From the NCBI RefSeq assembly GCF_030767025.1, contig NZ_JASITE010000008.1, positions 298,788 through 362,787 on the forward strand: DNA of 64,000 nucleotides. The letters are read 5' to 3'. The stretch is from Nocardia sp. CC227C (GTDB lineage Bacteria > Actinomycetota > Actinomycetes > Mycobacteriales > Mycobacteriaceae). A model generated the notes under the pieces. That model was not told the origin of the DNA. It saw nothing but the letters and a program-made list of their open reading frames with translations, and searched no databases. Shown one piece after another: positions 50,063 to 59,470 of the stretch. The position numbers and the translations under genes are program-made. The first letter of the stretch is position 1; the number at the start of each line of letters is the position of its first letter.

Positions 50063-51145
50063 ATGAGTGAGTTGTCCCATGTCGATCGGGAGGGACGCGC
50101 TCGCATGGTGGATGTGAGCGCCAAGGCCGACACCACGCGGGTTGCGGTGGCGGCCGGTGAGCTGCGGACCACGCCCGAGGTGGTGCGGCTGGTGCGCGCC
50201 GACGACATGCCCAAGGCCGATGTGCTGTCCACCGCCCGCATCGCCGGGATCAACGGGGCCAAGAAGACCTCGGAACTCATTCCGCTCTGCCACCAGCTGG
50301 CGCTGTCCTCGGTGGACGTGCGCTTCGGCTTCACCGACGCCACCATCACCATCGAGGCGTCCGCGAAGACCAAGGGCCCCACCGGCGTCGAGATGGAAGC
50401 CCTCACCGCCGTGGCGGTGGCCGGGCTCACCCTGCACGACATGGTCAAGGCCGTGGACCCGGCCGCCACCCTGACCGGCGTCCGACTGCTCACCAAAGAC
50501 GGTGGCAAGCACGGACATTGGGAACGGCCGGAGGCCACCGCGGCGGAGACCGGCACCGAGCGGACCGCCGTGGACGCTTCGGCGCACCCGCACGGGGCAA
50601 GCCACCGGCACTCGCACGCCGCGGCGGAACGGCCTTCCGGAGACGCCGCCGGGGCCGATGCGTTCGGCGCGGGCCGCCGCGCGGCCGTGCTGGTGGCATC
50701 GACCGGCGTGGCGGCGGGGACGCGGACCGACACCACCGGGCCGCGGCTGGTGGAATGGCTTGCCGGGCTCGGTTTCTCGGTGCGGGGGCCGCTGGTGTAC
50801 GCCGACGCGGATATCGCCCACGGCCTGTCGGACGCGCTGTCGGAGGAACCCGCGCTGGTGATCAGCACCGGCGGGACGGGGGCCTCGCCCACCGACGCCA
50901 CCCCGGAGGCGACGCTGAAGGTGCTGGATCGCGAACTGCCGGGGGTGGCGGAGGCGATTCGGCAGCGGGGTGCCGCGAAATTCCCGCTGGCCGCGCTGAG
51001 CCGCGGCGTCGCGGGGCTGGCGGGGCGCACGGTGATCGTCAACCTGCCCGGTTCGCCGGGCGGGGTGAAGGACGGCATCGCCGTGCTGGAACCACTGCTC
51101 GAACATCTGCTGGCCCAGGTGGCCGGAGGAGGCAGCCATGAGTGA
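50063..51145 (+). CDS. Bifunctional MoaC-MogA fusion protein
   Basis: A 360-residue fusion. Residues 1-155 are MoaC, cyclic pyranopterin monophosphate synthase (HVDREGRARMVDVSAKADT, KKTSELIPLCHQLALSSVDV, GPTGVEMEALTAVAVAGLTLHDM). A His-rich linker (HPHGASHRHSH) follows. Residues from about 200 are MogA/MoaB, molybdopterin adenylyltransferase (AAVLVASTGVAAGTRTD, LVISTGGTGASPTDATPEAT, NLPGSPGGVKDGI). ATG at 50063. The downstream moaE ATG overlaps its end by 8 bases. Confidence 0.95.
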   Translation: MSELSHVDREGRARMVDVSAKADTTRVAVAAGELRTTPEVVRLVRADDMPKADVLSTARIAGINGAKKTSELIPLCHQLALSSVDVRFGFTDATITIEASAKTKGPTGVEMEALTAVAVAGLTLHDMVKAVDPAATLTGVRLLTKDGGKHGHWERPEATAAETGTERTAVDASAHPHGASHRHSHAAAERPSGDAAGADAFGAGRRAAVLVASTGVAAGTRTDTTGPRLVEWLAGLGFSVRGPLVYADADIAHGLSDALSEEPALVISTGGTGASPTDATPEATLKVLDRELPGVAEAIRQRGAAKFPLAALSRGVAGLAGRTVIVNLPGSPGGVKDGIAVLEPLLEHLLAQVAGGGSHE

Positions 51146-51557
51146 CCTGCTGGCCCGGATCAGCGAACAGCCGCTGAACCCCGACGAGGTGGAGCGGGCG
51201 GTGTCCGGCCCCGAACACGGCGCGGTCGTGGTGTTCACCGGCAAGGTCCGCGATCACGATGGCGGCCACTCGGTTTCGGCCCTGGAGTACTCCGCGCATC
51301 CCGAGGCCGAACGCTTCCTGCACCGGGTCTGCACCGAGGTGGCCGCAGCCAGCGGCCTGCCCGTGGCGGCCGTGCACCGCATCGGCCCCCTCACCATCGG
51401 CGATCTCGCCATCACGGTCGCGGTGGCGGCCCCGCACCGCGCCGAAGCCTTCACCGTCTGCGCCGAGCTGGTGGACCGCATCAAACACGAGGTCCCCATC
51501 TGGAAGCGGCAGCGCTTCGCCGACGGCATGTCCGAATGGGTGAACGCCTGCGGCTGA
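51138..51557 (+). CDS. moaE: Molybdopterin synthase catalytic subunit
   Basis: A 139-residue MoaE that, with MoaD, adds the dithiolene sulfurs to precursor Z. GAVVVFTGKVRDHD and ALEYSAH are family motifs, and the catalytic Lys lies in VPIWKRQRF. Overlaps the upstream gene by 8 bases. Confidence 0.95.
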   Translation: MSDLLARISEQPLNPDEVERAVSGPEHGAVVVFTGKVRDHDGGHSVSALEYSAHPEAERFLHRVCTEVAAASGLPVAAVHRIGPLTIGDLAITVAVAAPHRAEAFTVCAELVDRIKHEVPIWKRQRFADGMSEWVNACG

Positions 51558-51604
51558 GCCGTTCCCGGCGGCCGCAGGCGTGCGCTGCGCGTCCGGCCTG
51601 CGAT

Positions 51605-52969
51605 TCAGGCCGTCACCGGGTCCTGCGGCTCCGACGTCGGCGGCGCGGATTCCGCCGTGCCGCGCGCGAATCCGCCAAGGCGGGTGTGGTTGAAGATCAT
51701 GTTCAGGGTGAAGACCGTGGCCGCCGCCAGGGAGATGCCGCTGTCCAGCAGGATCTGCGCCGAGGACGGGAAGCGGTCGAACATGCCGTCGGTCAGGACC
51801 GGGATCAGACCGACGCCGATGGCGGTGGCGGCGATGGTCAAGTTGACACGGTCGGTCAGGTCGGCCTTGCGCAGCGTATTGACACCGATTACGGCGATGG
51901 TCGCGAACAGCACCAGGCCCACGCCGCCGACCACCGGTTTCGGCACCGCCGCCACCACAGCGCCGAAGCGGGGCACGATACCCAGGATCATGAGCAGCGC
52001 GCCGCTGACCGCCGTCACATAGCGGCTGTACACCCGGGTCGCCGCCACCGCGCCGACATTCTGGTTGAAGACGGTGTCGATGAAGGAGCTGAACACACCG
52101 GCCAGCACCGCCGACAGACCGTCACCGGCCAGTCCGCGACCCAATTCCGCGCGCCCGACCTTCTTCCCGGTGATCTCGCCGATGGCGAGCATGCTGGCGG
52201 TGGACTCGGCGAACACCACCGCGATCACGATGGTCATGGCCACCACCGCGGCGAGCGGGAACTCCGGCGCGCCGAAGTGGAACGGCCGCGGAATGCCGAG
52301 CCAGTCCGCCGCCCCGACCCCATCCAGCGTGATCAGGCCCATGGGAACGGCCATGAGCACGCCCACGGCCAGCGCGATGAGAATGCCGAGCTGCGACCAC
52401 ACGCCGCGGCCCAGGCAGGTGAACACGAGCGCGATCACCAGCACCACGGCAGCCAGTCCGATGCGGGCGGGATCACCGAAGGCGGCGTCGCTCGGATCGG
52501 TGCCGACGATCAGCCCGCCCGCCACGCCGATGAGCGAGATGCCGACCACGGTGAGCACGGTCCCGGTCACCAGCGGCGGGAAGAACCGCACGATCATGGC
52601 GAACGGCCAGGCCAGCGCCAGTCCGATCAGACCGCCGAGGAGCATGGACCCGTAGACGGCGGGCAGCCCGTACTCCTTGGCGATGAGGATCATCGGCGAC
52701 ATCGCCACGAACGTCGCGCCGCAGATGATGGGCAGCCGCGCGCCCAGGAACCGCCCGGCCCCGAGGCTCTGCACCATGGTGATGAAGCCCGCGACCAGCA
52801 GGTCGGCGCTGATGAGCAGTCCGATGGTGGCCTGGTCGAGCCCGGCCGCCGCGCCGAATACCAGTGGGACGGTGACACATCCGGTGTACATGATCAGGAC
52901 GTGCTGGATGCCGAAGGCCAGCAGCCGTGTCCACGGCAGCCGGATGTCGACGGGATGGGGCGAGGTCAT
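51605..52969 (-). CDS. NCS2 family purine (xanthine/urate) permease
   Basis: A 454-residue nucleobase:cation symporter-2 protein with about twelve to fourteen membrane segments. GIQHVLIMYTGCVTVPLV is the usual first helix; the motif around VVFAESTASMLAIGEITGK carries the substrate-binding Glu, and VFNQNVGAVAATRVYSRYV is the NXG helix. ATG at 52969 with AAGGAG upstream. It is divergent from uricase, which favours urate or xanthine over uracil. Confidence 0.92.
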   Translation of the reverse strand: MTSPHPVDIRLPWTRLLAFGIQHVLIMYTGCVTVPLVFGAAAGLDQATIGLLISADLLVAGFITMVQSLGAGRFLGARLPIICGATFVAMSPMILIAKEYGLPAVYGSMLLGGLIGLALAWPFAMIVRFFPPLVTGTVLTVVGISLIGVAGGLIVGTDPSDAAFGDPARIGLAAVVLVIALVFTCLGRGVWSQLGILIALAVGVLMAVPMGLITLDGVGAADWLGIPRPFHFGAPEFPLAAVVAMTIVIAVVFAESTASMLAIGEITGKKVGRAELGRGLAGDGLSAVLAGVFSSFIDTVFNQNVGAVAATRVYSRYVTAVSGALLMILGIVPRFGAVVAAVPKPVVGGVGLVLFATIAVIGVNTLRKADLTDRVNLTIAATAIGVGLIPVLTDGMFDRFPSSAQILLDSGISLAAATVFTLNMIFNHTRLGGFARGTAESAPPTSEPQDPVTA

Positions 52970-53034
52970 CGGTACTCCTTGCGATACGGCGGGTGAGATC
53001 ACGCTAGACACTCGGCCACGATCGGGGGTTTGTC

Positions 53035-53051
53035 CGATACACCTAATCGGC
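53035..53051. promoter_or_regulatory. Dyad in the permease-uricase divergent region
   Basis: CCGAT (53035-53039) and ATCGG (53047-53051) with a 7-base spacer, in the 182-base shared promoter region. It is a weak candidate for the nearby PucR-type regulator. Confidence 0.3.
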
Positions 53052-53151
53052 GGTCGCGGACACGCCGAATTTTGTCTCGGCAACCAGCGCTCGCGGGGCG
53101 CGACATGCGCCAGAGTGGGATCAGGATGTCCATCGACCGAGGGAGCCGCTC

Positions 53152-54072
53152 GTGACCGCATCGCCCGGAAAGATCGTGCTCGGCCCGCATCAGTACGGCA
53201 AAGCGGAGAACCGGGTGGTGCGCATCTACCGGGACACCGCCCGGCACGAGATCCGCGACCTGAATGTGTCGTCGTGCCTGCGCGGTGCGTTCGATCCGGC
53301 GCACACGGTCGGCGACCAGGGTGCGGTGCTGCCCACCGACACCCAGAAGCAGACCGTCTACTCCTACGCCAAGGAGCACGGCGACGGCGGTATCGAGGAC
53401 TACGGACTGGCGCTGGCCCGGCATTTCGTGGACGACATCGAACCGGTGGACTCGGCGCGCATCGAGATCGAGGAGTACGCGTGGCAGCGTGTTCCGGTCG
53501 GCGGCAGCGAGCACGATCACACCTGGACGCGGGTGGGGCCGGAGGTCCGGATCGCCGCGATCACGGTGCGCGGCACCGGCTCCGAGCGTCGGGAGTGGGT
53601 GATCGGCGGGGTGAAGGATCTGGTGATCCTCAAATCCACCGGATCGGAGTTCGCCGGATTCCTGACCGATCCGTACACGGTGCTCGAGCCCGCCGCGGAT
53701 CGGATTCTGGCGACCAGCCTGGTGGCGCGCTGGCGCTTCGCCGCCGCCCCCGACGATTGGGACGCGGCCTACGACGGCATCCGCGCGGTCATGATCGAGA
53801 CGTTCGCCACGCTGCATTCGAAGGCGTTGCAGCAGACGCTGTTCGAGATGGGCAAGGCGGCGCTGGAGGCGTATCCGTGCCTGGCGGAGATTCGCATGTC
53901 CGCGCCCAACAAACACCATTTCGCCTACGACCTCGGCCGATTCGGGGTGGAGAACGCCGGTGAGGTGTTCCACGCCGACGATCGGCCCTACGGCCTGATC
54001 CAGGCGAGTGTGCTGCGGGAGGGCGCGCCGGACGCCGGAATCGCCTGGGACGCCTACACCGGGGCGGTGTGA
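53152..54072 (+). CDS. Urate oxidase (cofactor-free uricase)
   Basis: A 306-residue uricase that oxidises urate to 5-hydroxyisourate. KAENRVVRIYRD begins the first tunnelling-fold strand; VLPTDTQKQTVYSYAKEHG has the catalytic Thr, and LKSTGSEFAGFLTDPYTVL and LFEMGKAALEAYPCLAEIRMSAPNKHHF are conserved. GTG at 53152 with GAGGGAG 6 bases upstream. Its last 19 bases overlap the convergent regulator gene. Confidence 0.95.
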   Translation: MTASPGKIVLGPHQYGKAENRVVRIYRDTARHEIRDLNVSSCLRGAFDPAHTVGDQGAVLPTDTQKQTVYSYAKEHGDGGIEDYGLALARHFVDDIEPVDSARIEIEEYAWQRVPVGGSEHDHTWTRVGPEVRIAAITVRGTGSERREWVIGGVKDLVILKSTGSEFAGFLTDPYTVLEPAADRILATSLVARWRFAAAPDDWDAAYDGIRAVMIETFATLHSKALQQTLFEMGKAALEAYPCLAEIRMSAPNKHHFAYDLGRFGVENAGEVFHADDRPYGLIQASVLREGAPDAGIAWDAYTGAV

Positions 54073-56036
54073 CCACCGAGTGTCCGCACCGCCAGGTACA
54101 GGTCGAGCCGGTCGTCGAGCCGACCGAGGTCCCGCCCGGTCAGCTCCTCGACCCGGCCGATCCGATAGCGCACCGTATTGAGGTGCAGGTGCATATGCTC
54201 CGCCGCCTGCCGCCAGGAACCCTCGCATCCGAGAAACACCTCCAGGGTGCGCACCAGCCCCGCACCGGTCCTGCGGTCGTATTCGACCACCGGCCCCAGC
54301 ACCCGCTCGGCGAACCGGCGCTGCAACTGATCCGGTATGGCCGTGAAAAGCCCCGCCGCACTGTCGATATCGGCGACATGCACGGTGACCTCCCCCGCCT
54401 CGGCCGGTGCGACGGCGGCCGCCGCGGCGAACGCCCCGGACAGCGCCTCCCCACTCTGCGGCGCGCTCACCCCGACCCCGATCCCCCCGCCGCCCAGCAC
54501 CGGCCGCAGCCGCCCGAGCGCCCGGCGCAGCAGCTCCGCCACCTCCGCTTCGCTTCCGGGCACGTATCCGATGACGCGACCATCCCGGTCGATACCGGTC
54601 ACGATGCCGGGCAGCACATCGTGCAGTGCGGCCCGCAGGGTTTCGCGAGTCGGCTGCGCCTTCGCCGACGGCATGCGAGCGGCTGTTACGGTGATCGGAT
54701 CGGTGACGCACCGCGCCTGGGCATCGCCCCACACCGCGGTTGCGACGACCGGCTCGCCGCCGACCCGCCGGTCGGGATCGACGGCGGCCGACCATCGCCC
54801 GGTTCCGGCGGCACGCCCCACCCGATCGCCGCCGGGCCGGACCGCCCGGCGCGCAGCCGCGGGCGCGGTTGCCGCCACCGCCCTCGCGACGGCCACCGGC
54901 CCACACGAATCCGAGGGCGTGGGCGCTGGTGCGGCAGCACCGGTGGGCGCGCTCGACCGTGGCACAGCCGCCACCGCGGTCGACTCCTCGGCCGTGATGG
55001 CGACATGTTCGGATGCGTCGGCCGCGATCACGGCGTCGGCGGCATTCTCGTCCACCGCCGCTGCGGACACCGCCGCGCTGACGGTCCCGATCGCACTCCG
55101 GGTGGCCCGCGCGGCGGCAGGCGACCGCCGTTCGGCGACGCCGGGGGTGTCGGCACTGTCGGATCGGGGGGTGACGCACAGGTCGCATACCAGGGCGACC
55201 AGCGGGACGGTCGTCGGTGCGGCGGTGAGATCGACGGTGTTGTCGGCGATATCCCAGGTGGCGCGCAGGTGCTCGGCTCGGCGTGCCCGGTAGATTTCCG
55301 CGACGGCGGCCAAGTCCGCACCCACGGTCTGCACTCCACGCGGGTTGGCGTCGGCGGCGGCGCGGACCATGAGGTACCAGGCCGCGGCCCGGTCGGTACC
55401 GCGATTGCCGACCGGGTGCACCGTGACCGCTCCGGGGGCGACGGCGGGCAGTCGGGGCGCGGTCAGGGCGGTGGGGAGGATGCGATCGATCTCATCGGCA
55501 CACAGCGGCGCGGTACCCGCCACGACCGCGCCGGTCGCGGTGAGCAGCCAGGTCGAGAATCCGTGCTCCGCCGCGACATCCGCCATGAGGTCGCCGATAT
55601 CCGCACCCCCGGCCGCCTCGGCCAGCAGTCGACGCAATCCGAATTGTTCACGTTGCCAACGAGTTTCGGCGGCTTGCTCGGCCATGTACTCGATGATCCG
55701 GCTGAAGGGCGCGCTCTGCGGGGCCGACAGCAGCGGCAGGTCGTGGCGAGCGCACGCCGCGATCACATCGTCGGGCACGTAGCCGTGCAGGGCTTGTCCG
55801 GCGACCACGCCGACGGCTCCCGCCCGCGCCAGCAGACCGACATATCGGTCCGCGTCCGCCGGGGAACTCCGCCACACCAGGCCGGTGCACACCAGTGCTC
55901 CGGCCGTCACGAACGGCTGCGGGTCCGGCATATCGGTCACACACACCCGTGCCACCGCACGCTCCAGCACCGCCGCGTCACCGTGCAGCAGCTCCATCCG
56001 CAACTGCGGCGCACCGAGCAGATCCCGTAAGCGCAC
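54054..56036 (-). CDS. PucR family transcriptional regulator
   Basis: A 660-residue regulator. The N-terminal PucR domain begins VRLRDLLGAPQLRMELLHGD..., and the C-terminal helix-turn-helix is LEVFLGCEGSWRQAAEHMHLHLNTVRYRIGRVEELTGRDL. Between them is an Ala/Thr/Pro-rich insertion of roughly 150 residues (about 300-450). GTG at 56036 with GGAGG 7 bases upstream. PucR regulates purine catabolism in Bacillus, and here it overlaps the uricase gene at the 3' end, which supports that role. Confidence 0.88.
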   Translation of the reverse strand: MRLRDLLGAPQLRMELLHGDAAVLERAVARVCVTDMPDPQPFVTAGALVCTGLVWRSSPADADRYVGLLARAGAVGVVAGQALHGYVPDDVIAACARHDLPLLSAPQSAPFSRIIEYMAEQAAETRWQREQFGLRRLLAEAAGGADIGDLMADVAAEHGFSTWLLTATGAVVAGTAPLCADEIDRILPTALTAPRLPAVAPGAVTVHPVGNRGTDRAAAWYLMVRAAADANPRGVQTVGADLAAVAEIYRARRAEHLRATWDIADNTVDLTAAPTTVPLVALVCDLCVTPRSDSADTPGVAERRSPAAARATRSAIGTVSAAVSAAAVDENAADAVIAADASEHVAITAEESTAVAAVPRSSAPTGAAAPAPTPSDSCGPVAVARAVAATAPAAARRAVRPGGDRVGRAAGTGRWSAAVDPDRRVGGEPVVATAVWGDAQARCVTDPITVTAARMPSAKAQPTRETLRAALHDVLPGIVTGIDRDGRVIGYVPGSEAEVAELLRRALGRLRPVLGGGGIGVGVSAPQSGEALSGAFAAAAAVAPAEAGEVTVHVADIDSAAGLFTAIPDQLQRRFAERVLGPVVEYDRRTGAGLVRTLEVFLGCEGSWRQAAEHMHLHLNTVRYRIGRVEELTGRDLGRLDDRLDLYLAVRTLGGHTAPV

Positions 56037-56167
56037 GGCACACCTCCGTCCTTCGTGCCTACTGCCGCACACCGTATGAGCCCGGTGTTGCCGCCACGTT
56101 TCGCCCATGCTGCGGCCGCTTCACGAGGATCCGCACCGCGCGGTGACGGGGGCGGCGGCGTGGTCGG

Positions 56168-56173
56168 TAGGGT
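56168..56173 (+). promoter_or_regulatory. -10 element TAGGGT, leaderless start
   Basis: TAGGGT ends 6 bases before the GTG at 56180. AGGG inside it could alternatively act as a ribosome binding site. Confidence 0.45.
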
Positions 56174-56179
56174 GTGCTG

Positions 56180-57259
56180 GTGGCTCGGCGCATTCCTGTT
56201 CTCGTGGTGGCCGGATTTCTGGGGGCCGGTAAGACAACGCTGCTCAATCACCTGCTGCGCAATAATCGCGGACTGCGAATCGGGGTGGTGGTCAATGATT
56301 TCGGCGCGGTGAACATCGACGCCATGCTGGTGGCGGGCCAGGTGGACGCCATGGTGTCGCTGGGCGACGGCTGTGTGTGCTGTGCGGTGGACGTGAGCGA
56401 GCTGGACGGGCTCTTCGACCGCCTGGCGCAGCCGCGCGCCCGGATCGACGTGATCGTGGTGGAGGCCAGCGGGCTGGCCGAGCCGCGCAATCTGATCCGG
56501 ATGATCGTCAACAGCGAGAATCCGCGCATCGGCTACGGCGGGCTGGTGGAACTGGTGGACGCCGAGCATTTCCCGCAGGCCCGCGCCCAGCACCCGGAAC
56601 TCGCCACCCATCTGCGCATGGCGGATCTGGTGGTGGTGAACAAGGCCGACCGCGTCCCGCTGGCGACGCTCGACGGACTGCTCACCGAGATCCGCGCCCT
56701 GGCCGACCCGGCCCCGGTCTACTCCACCGCGCACGGGCGCATCGATCCGGGCCTGTTGGTGGACACCCCGGACCACGAGGCGCGCCGCCCCCGCGTCGGC
56801 GAGCAGCTCAGCTTCGACGAACTGTTCGCCGACGCCGACGACGACCACCACGACTGCGACGGCCGTGCCTGCCACGACCACCGCCACCTGCACGACGGCT
56901 ACGACACGGTCTCCTTCACCAGCACCACGGACCTGCGTCCGCGCGCCCTCGTCGACTTCTTCGAGAACCCGCCCTCCGGCCTGTTCCGCGCCAAGGGCAC
57001 CATCGCCTTCGCCGTCCCCGACGACCGCCGCAAATTCATCCTGCACATGGTCGGCCGCCACATCGTGGTGGAGCCCACCCCCTGGCCCCGCCACGAACCC
57101 CGCGCCACCAACCTGGTCCTGATCGGCGCGGGCCTGGACACCGCCGCCGCCCTGGACCGCCTGCGCACCACCGTGCACACCGACGCCACCCCCCTCGACG
57201 AACAGGAACTCCTACCCGTCTGGCGCTACGTCGAACCGGCCGCTCAATCCGTGAGCTGA
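56180..57259 (+). CDS. COG0523 (CobW/ZNG1-like) GTPase, metal chaperone
   Basis: A 359-residue G3E-family GTPase. The P-loop is GFLGAGKT (residues 12-19), the metal-binding CXCC is GCVCC (64-68), and NKAD is the guanine motif. A His/Asp-rich loop (DDDHHDCDGRACHDHRHLHDG region) precedes the CobW C-terminal domain. COG0523 proteins insert or deliver zinc or cobalt; which metal cannot be told here, as no Zur box or cobalamin genes are visible. Starts at GTG 56180 behind a -10 element; GTG 56174 is also open. Confidence 0.88.
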   Translation: MARRIPVLVVAGFLGAGKTTLLNHLLRNNRGLRIGVVVNDFGAVNIDAMLVAGQVDAMVSLGDGCVCCAVDVSELDGLFDRLAQPRARIDVIVVEASGLAEPRNLIRMIVNSENPRIGYGGLVELVDAEHFPQARAQHPELATHLRMADLVVVNKADRVPLATLDGLLTEIRALADPAPVYSTAHGRIDPGLLVDTPDHEARRPRVGEQLSFDELFADADDDHHDCDGRACHDHRHLHDGYDTVSFTSTTDLRPRALVDFFENPPSGLFRAKGTIAFAVPDDRRKFILHMVGRHIVVEPTPWPRHEPRATNLVLIGAGLDTAAALDRLRTTVHTDATPLDEQELLPVWRYVEPAAQSVS

Positions 57260-57576
57260 TCCGGCGTCACCTCGAATTCGGTCCGCCCACTCGCGGATTC
57301 GACGCCGTAGGGCAGCGCGGTGGTGATGGTGACCAGCTCACGCCCCCGCACGACGCGTGCGTCCAGCACGGTGCAGCCCAAGCGCGTCCGGACCGGGTAG
57401 ACGGTGTCCGGCCGCAGCGGCGGCTCGGAGCCGAAAATCGGTTCCTTGTCGATGATCGGATGCGCGATCCCGTGCGCATCGGTCAACCGCACCTCGACCA
57501 GTCCCGGCTGCGGATCGTCCCCGGCCCACCGCACGGCGTCGACCCAGACGGTACCCACATCGCATACGCGCCCCAT
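57244..57576 (-). CDS. Hypothetical protein
   Basis: A 110-residue protein, MGRVCDVGTVWVDAVRWAGDD..., with beta-rich character and no motif I recognise. It overlaps the 3' end of the CobW-like gene by 16 bases on the other strand. ATG at 57576. The regular length and codon use support it as a gene. Confidence 0.55.
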   Translation of the reverse strand: MGRVCDVGTVWVDAVRWAGDDPQPGLVEVRLTDAHGIAHPIIDKEPIFGSEPPLRPDTVYPVRTRLGCTVLDARVVRGRELVTITTALPYGVESASGRTEFEVTPDQLTD

Positions 57577-57671
57577 GACACCAGCATGCACGCCGCCAGG
57601 ACCGCAGACCAGCGGCCGTCAGCGCCCGGCGATGACGCTGTCGTCGGTGCGTTCGTGCTCGACCGCCGGGC

Positions 57672-58667
57672 TCACTCGGCGGGCAGGTTCGGGATGCGGG
57701 TGGCGCGGACGTAGACGGACTCTCCGGCGGCCAGGTGCAGGGCCTCGGCGTCGCCGCGGGTCACCTGGGCGGTGAACAGGTCGCCGGTGGCGGCGTTCTT
57801 CAGTTCCACCCGCACCTCGAATCCGAGGTGGACGACGCGTTCGACACTGGCGCGGGTGACCCCGGCCGACACCGCCGTGCCCTCGTGGCTGGCCAGTGCC
57901 ATGCTGGGATCGCGGCCGACGCGGATATCGTGCGGGCGCACCAGATGTCCGTTCAGTTTGGCGACATCGCCGAGGAAGGACATGACGAATTCGTTGGTGG
58001 GACGGTCGTAGACGTCCTCGGGGGTGCCGATCTGTTCGATGCGGCCGCGGTTCATGACCGCGATCTTGTCCGCCACGTCGAGGGCTTCTTCCTGGTCGTG
58101 GGTGACCAGGACCGTGGTGACGTGCACCTCGTCGTGCAGCCGCCGCAGCCATTTGCGCAGATCGGTGCGGACCTTCGCGTCGAGCGCGCCGAACGGCTCG
58201 TCGAGCAGCAGCACCTGCGGCTCCACCGCCAGCGCCCGCGCCAGGGCCATGCGCTGGCGCTGACCACCCGACAGCTGCGCCGGATAGCGGTGCTGGAAAC
58301 CGTCCAGTCCGACGATCTCGAGCAGTTCGTCGACCCGCTTGGCGATCTCGCTCTTGGGCCGCTTGCGGATCTGGAGCCCGAACGCCACATTGTCGCGCAC
58401 GGTCATGTGCTTGAACGCCGCGTAGTGCTGGAAGACGAACCCGATATCGCGCTTCTGCGGCGGCACCCGGGTGACATCGCGCCCGGCGATGGTGACCACC
58501 CCGGTATCGAGCGACTCCAGCCCGGCGATGGACCGCAGCAGCGTGGACTTGCCCGATCCGGACGGCCCCAGCAGCGCGGTCAACTCCCCCGAGGGGATGT
58601 CGATGCTGACATTGTCGAGAGCGGCGAACGAGCCGTAGCGCTTGTTCGCACCGGTCACGGTGATCAT
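57672..58667 (-). CDS. cysA: Sulfate/thiosulfate ABC transporter ATP-binding protein
   Basis: A 331-residue CysA. Walker A GPSGSGKS (34-41), signature LSGGQRQRMALARAL, Walker B VLLLDEPFGALD and the switch His in VLVTHDQEEALDVAD. The C-terminal TOBE-like part is shorter than in E. coli CysA. The start ATG overlaps the cysW stop (ATGA). Confidence 0.95.
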   Translation of the reverse strand: MITVTGANKRYGSFAALDNVSIDIPSGELTALLGPSGSGKSTLLRSIAGLESLDTGVVTIAGRDVTRVPPQKRDIGFVFQHYAAFKHMTVRDNVAFGLQIRKRPKSEIAKRVDELLEIVGLDGFQHRYPAQLSGGQRQRMALARALAVEPQVLLLDEPFGALDAKVRTDLRKWLRRLHDEVHVTTVLVTHDQEEALDVADKIAVMNRGRIEQIGTPEDVYDRPTNEFVMSFLGDVAKLNGHLVRPHDIRVGRDPSMALASHEGTAVSAGVTRASVERVVHLGFEVRVELKNAATGDLFTAQVTRGDAEALHLAAGESVYVRATRIPNLPAE

Positions 58668-59470
58668 GAGGCAGAGTCCCGCTTACGTTCGAGGAGAGTC
58701 ATCAGGAGAAGGACGACGAAGGCGATGCCCATGAGCAGGGTCGCCGCGCAGTACGCGCCGAAGACGTTGTGATCGTTGTACCGGTCGTGCACGAGCAGCG
58801 TGAGCGTCTGCGACTGGCCGGGCAGCGCGGTGGAGACCATGAGCACCGCGCCGAATTCACCCAGTGCCCGCGCGACCGTGAGCACCACGCCGTAGGTGAG
58901 GCCCCACCGGATGGCGGGCAGGGTGATGCGCGAGAACGTCTGCCAGCGGTTCGCGCCCAGCGTCGCCGCGGCCAGTTCCTGATCGTCGCCGATCTCGTGC
59001 AGCACCGGCTCCACCTCGCGCACCACGAACGGCAGCGTCACGAAGATGGTGGCGAGCACCATGCCGGGCAGGCTGAAGATGATCTTCAGGCCGTAGTCCT
59101 CGAGACCGCCGAACCAGCCGCCCGCGCCCCACAGCAGGATGAGCGAGACGCCGACCACCACCGGCGATGTCGCGAAGGGCAGATCGACCAGGCCCTGAAT
59201 CAGACCGCGGCCCGGAAAACGCCCGCGCACCAGCGCGATAGCGGTCATCACGCCGAAGACCACATTCACCGGCACCACGATGGCCACGATGATCATGGAG
59301 AGGTTGAACGCGGAAATCGCCGCGGGCGTGGAGATCCAGTCGATGAACGTCCCGATGCCGTTTTCGAAACTGCGGTACAGGATGATGCCCAGCGGCAGCA
59401 CCAGCAGCACGAACAGATACCCGAGCGCCACCGTGCGCAGCGAAATACGGGTCATCGCCGAGAGTTTCAC
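58664..59470 (-). CDS. cysW: Sulfate ABC transporter permease
   Basis: A 268-residue inner-membrane permease with about six helices and the EAA-type loop LAAATLGANRWQTFSRITLPAIRWGLTYG. The GTG at 59470 overlaps the cysT stop (GTGA); an ATG five codons downstream is possible. Partners are CysT and CysA. Confidence 0.94.
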   Translation of the reverse strand: MKLSAMTRISLRTVALGYLFVLLVLPLGIILYRSFENGIGTFIDWISTPAAISAFNLSMIIVAIVVPVNVVFGVMTAIALVRGRFPGRGLIQGLVDLPFATSPVVVGVSLILLWGAGGWFGGLEDYGLKIIFSLPGMVLATIFVTLPFVVREVEPVLHEIGDDQELAAATLGANRWQTFSRITLPAIRWGLTYGVVLTVARALGEFGAVLMVSTALPGQSQTLTLLVHDRYNDHNVFGAYCAATLLMGIAFVVLLLMTLLERKRDSAS

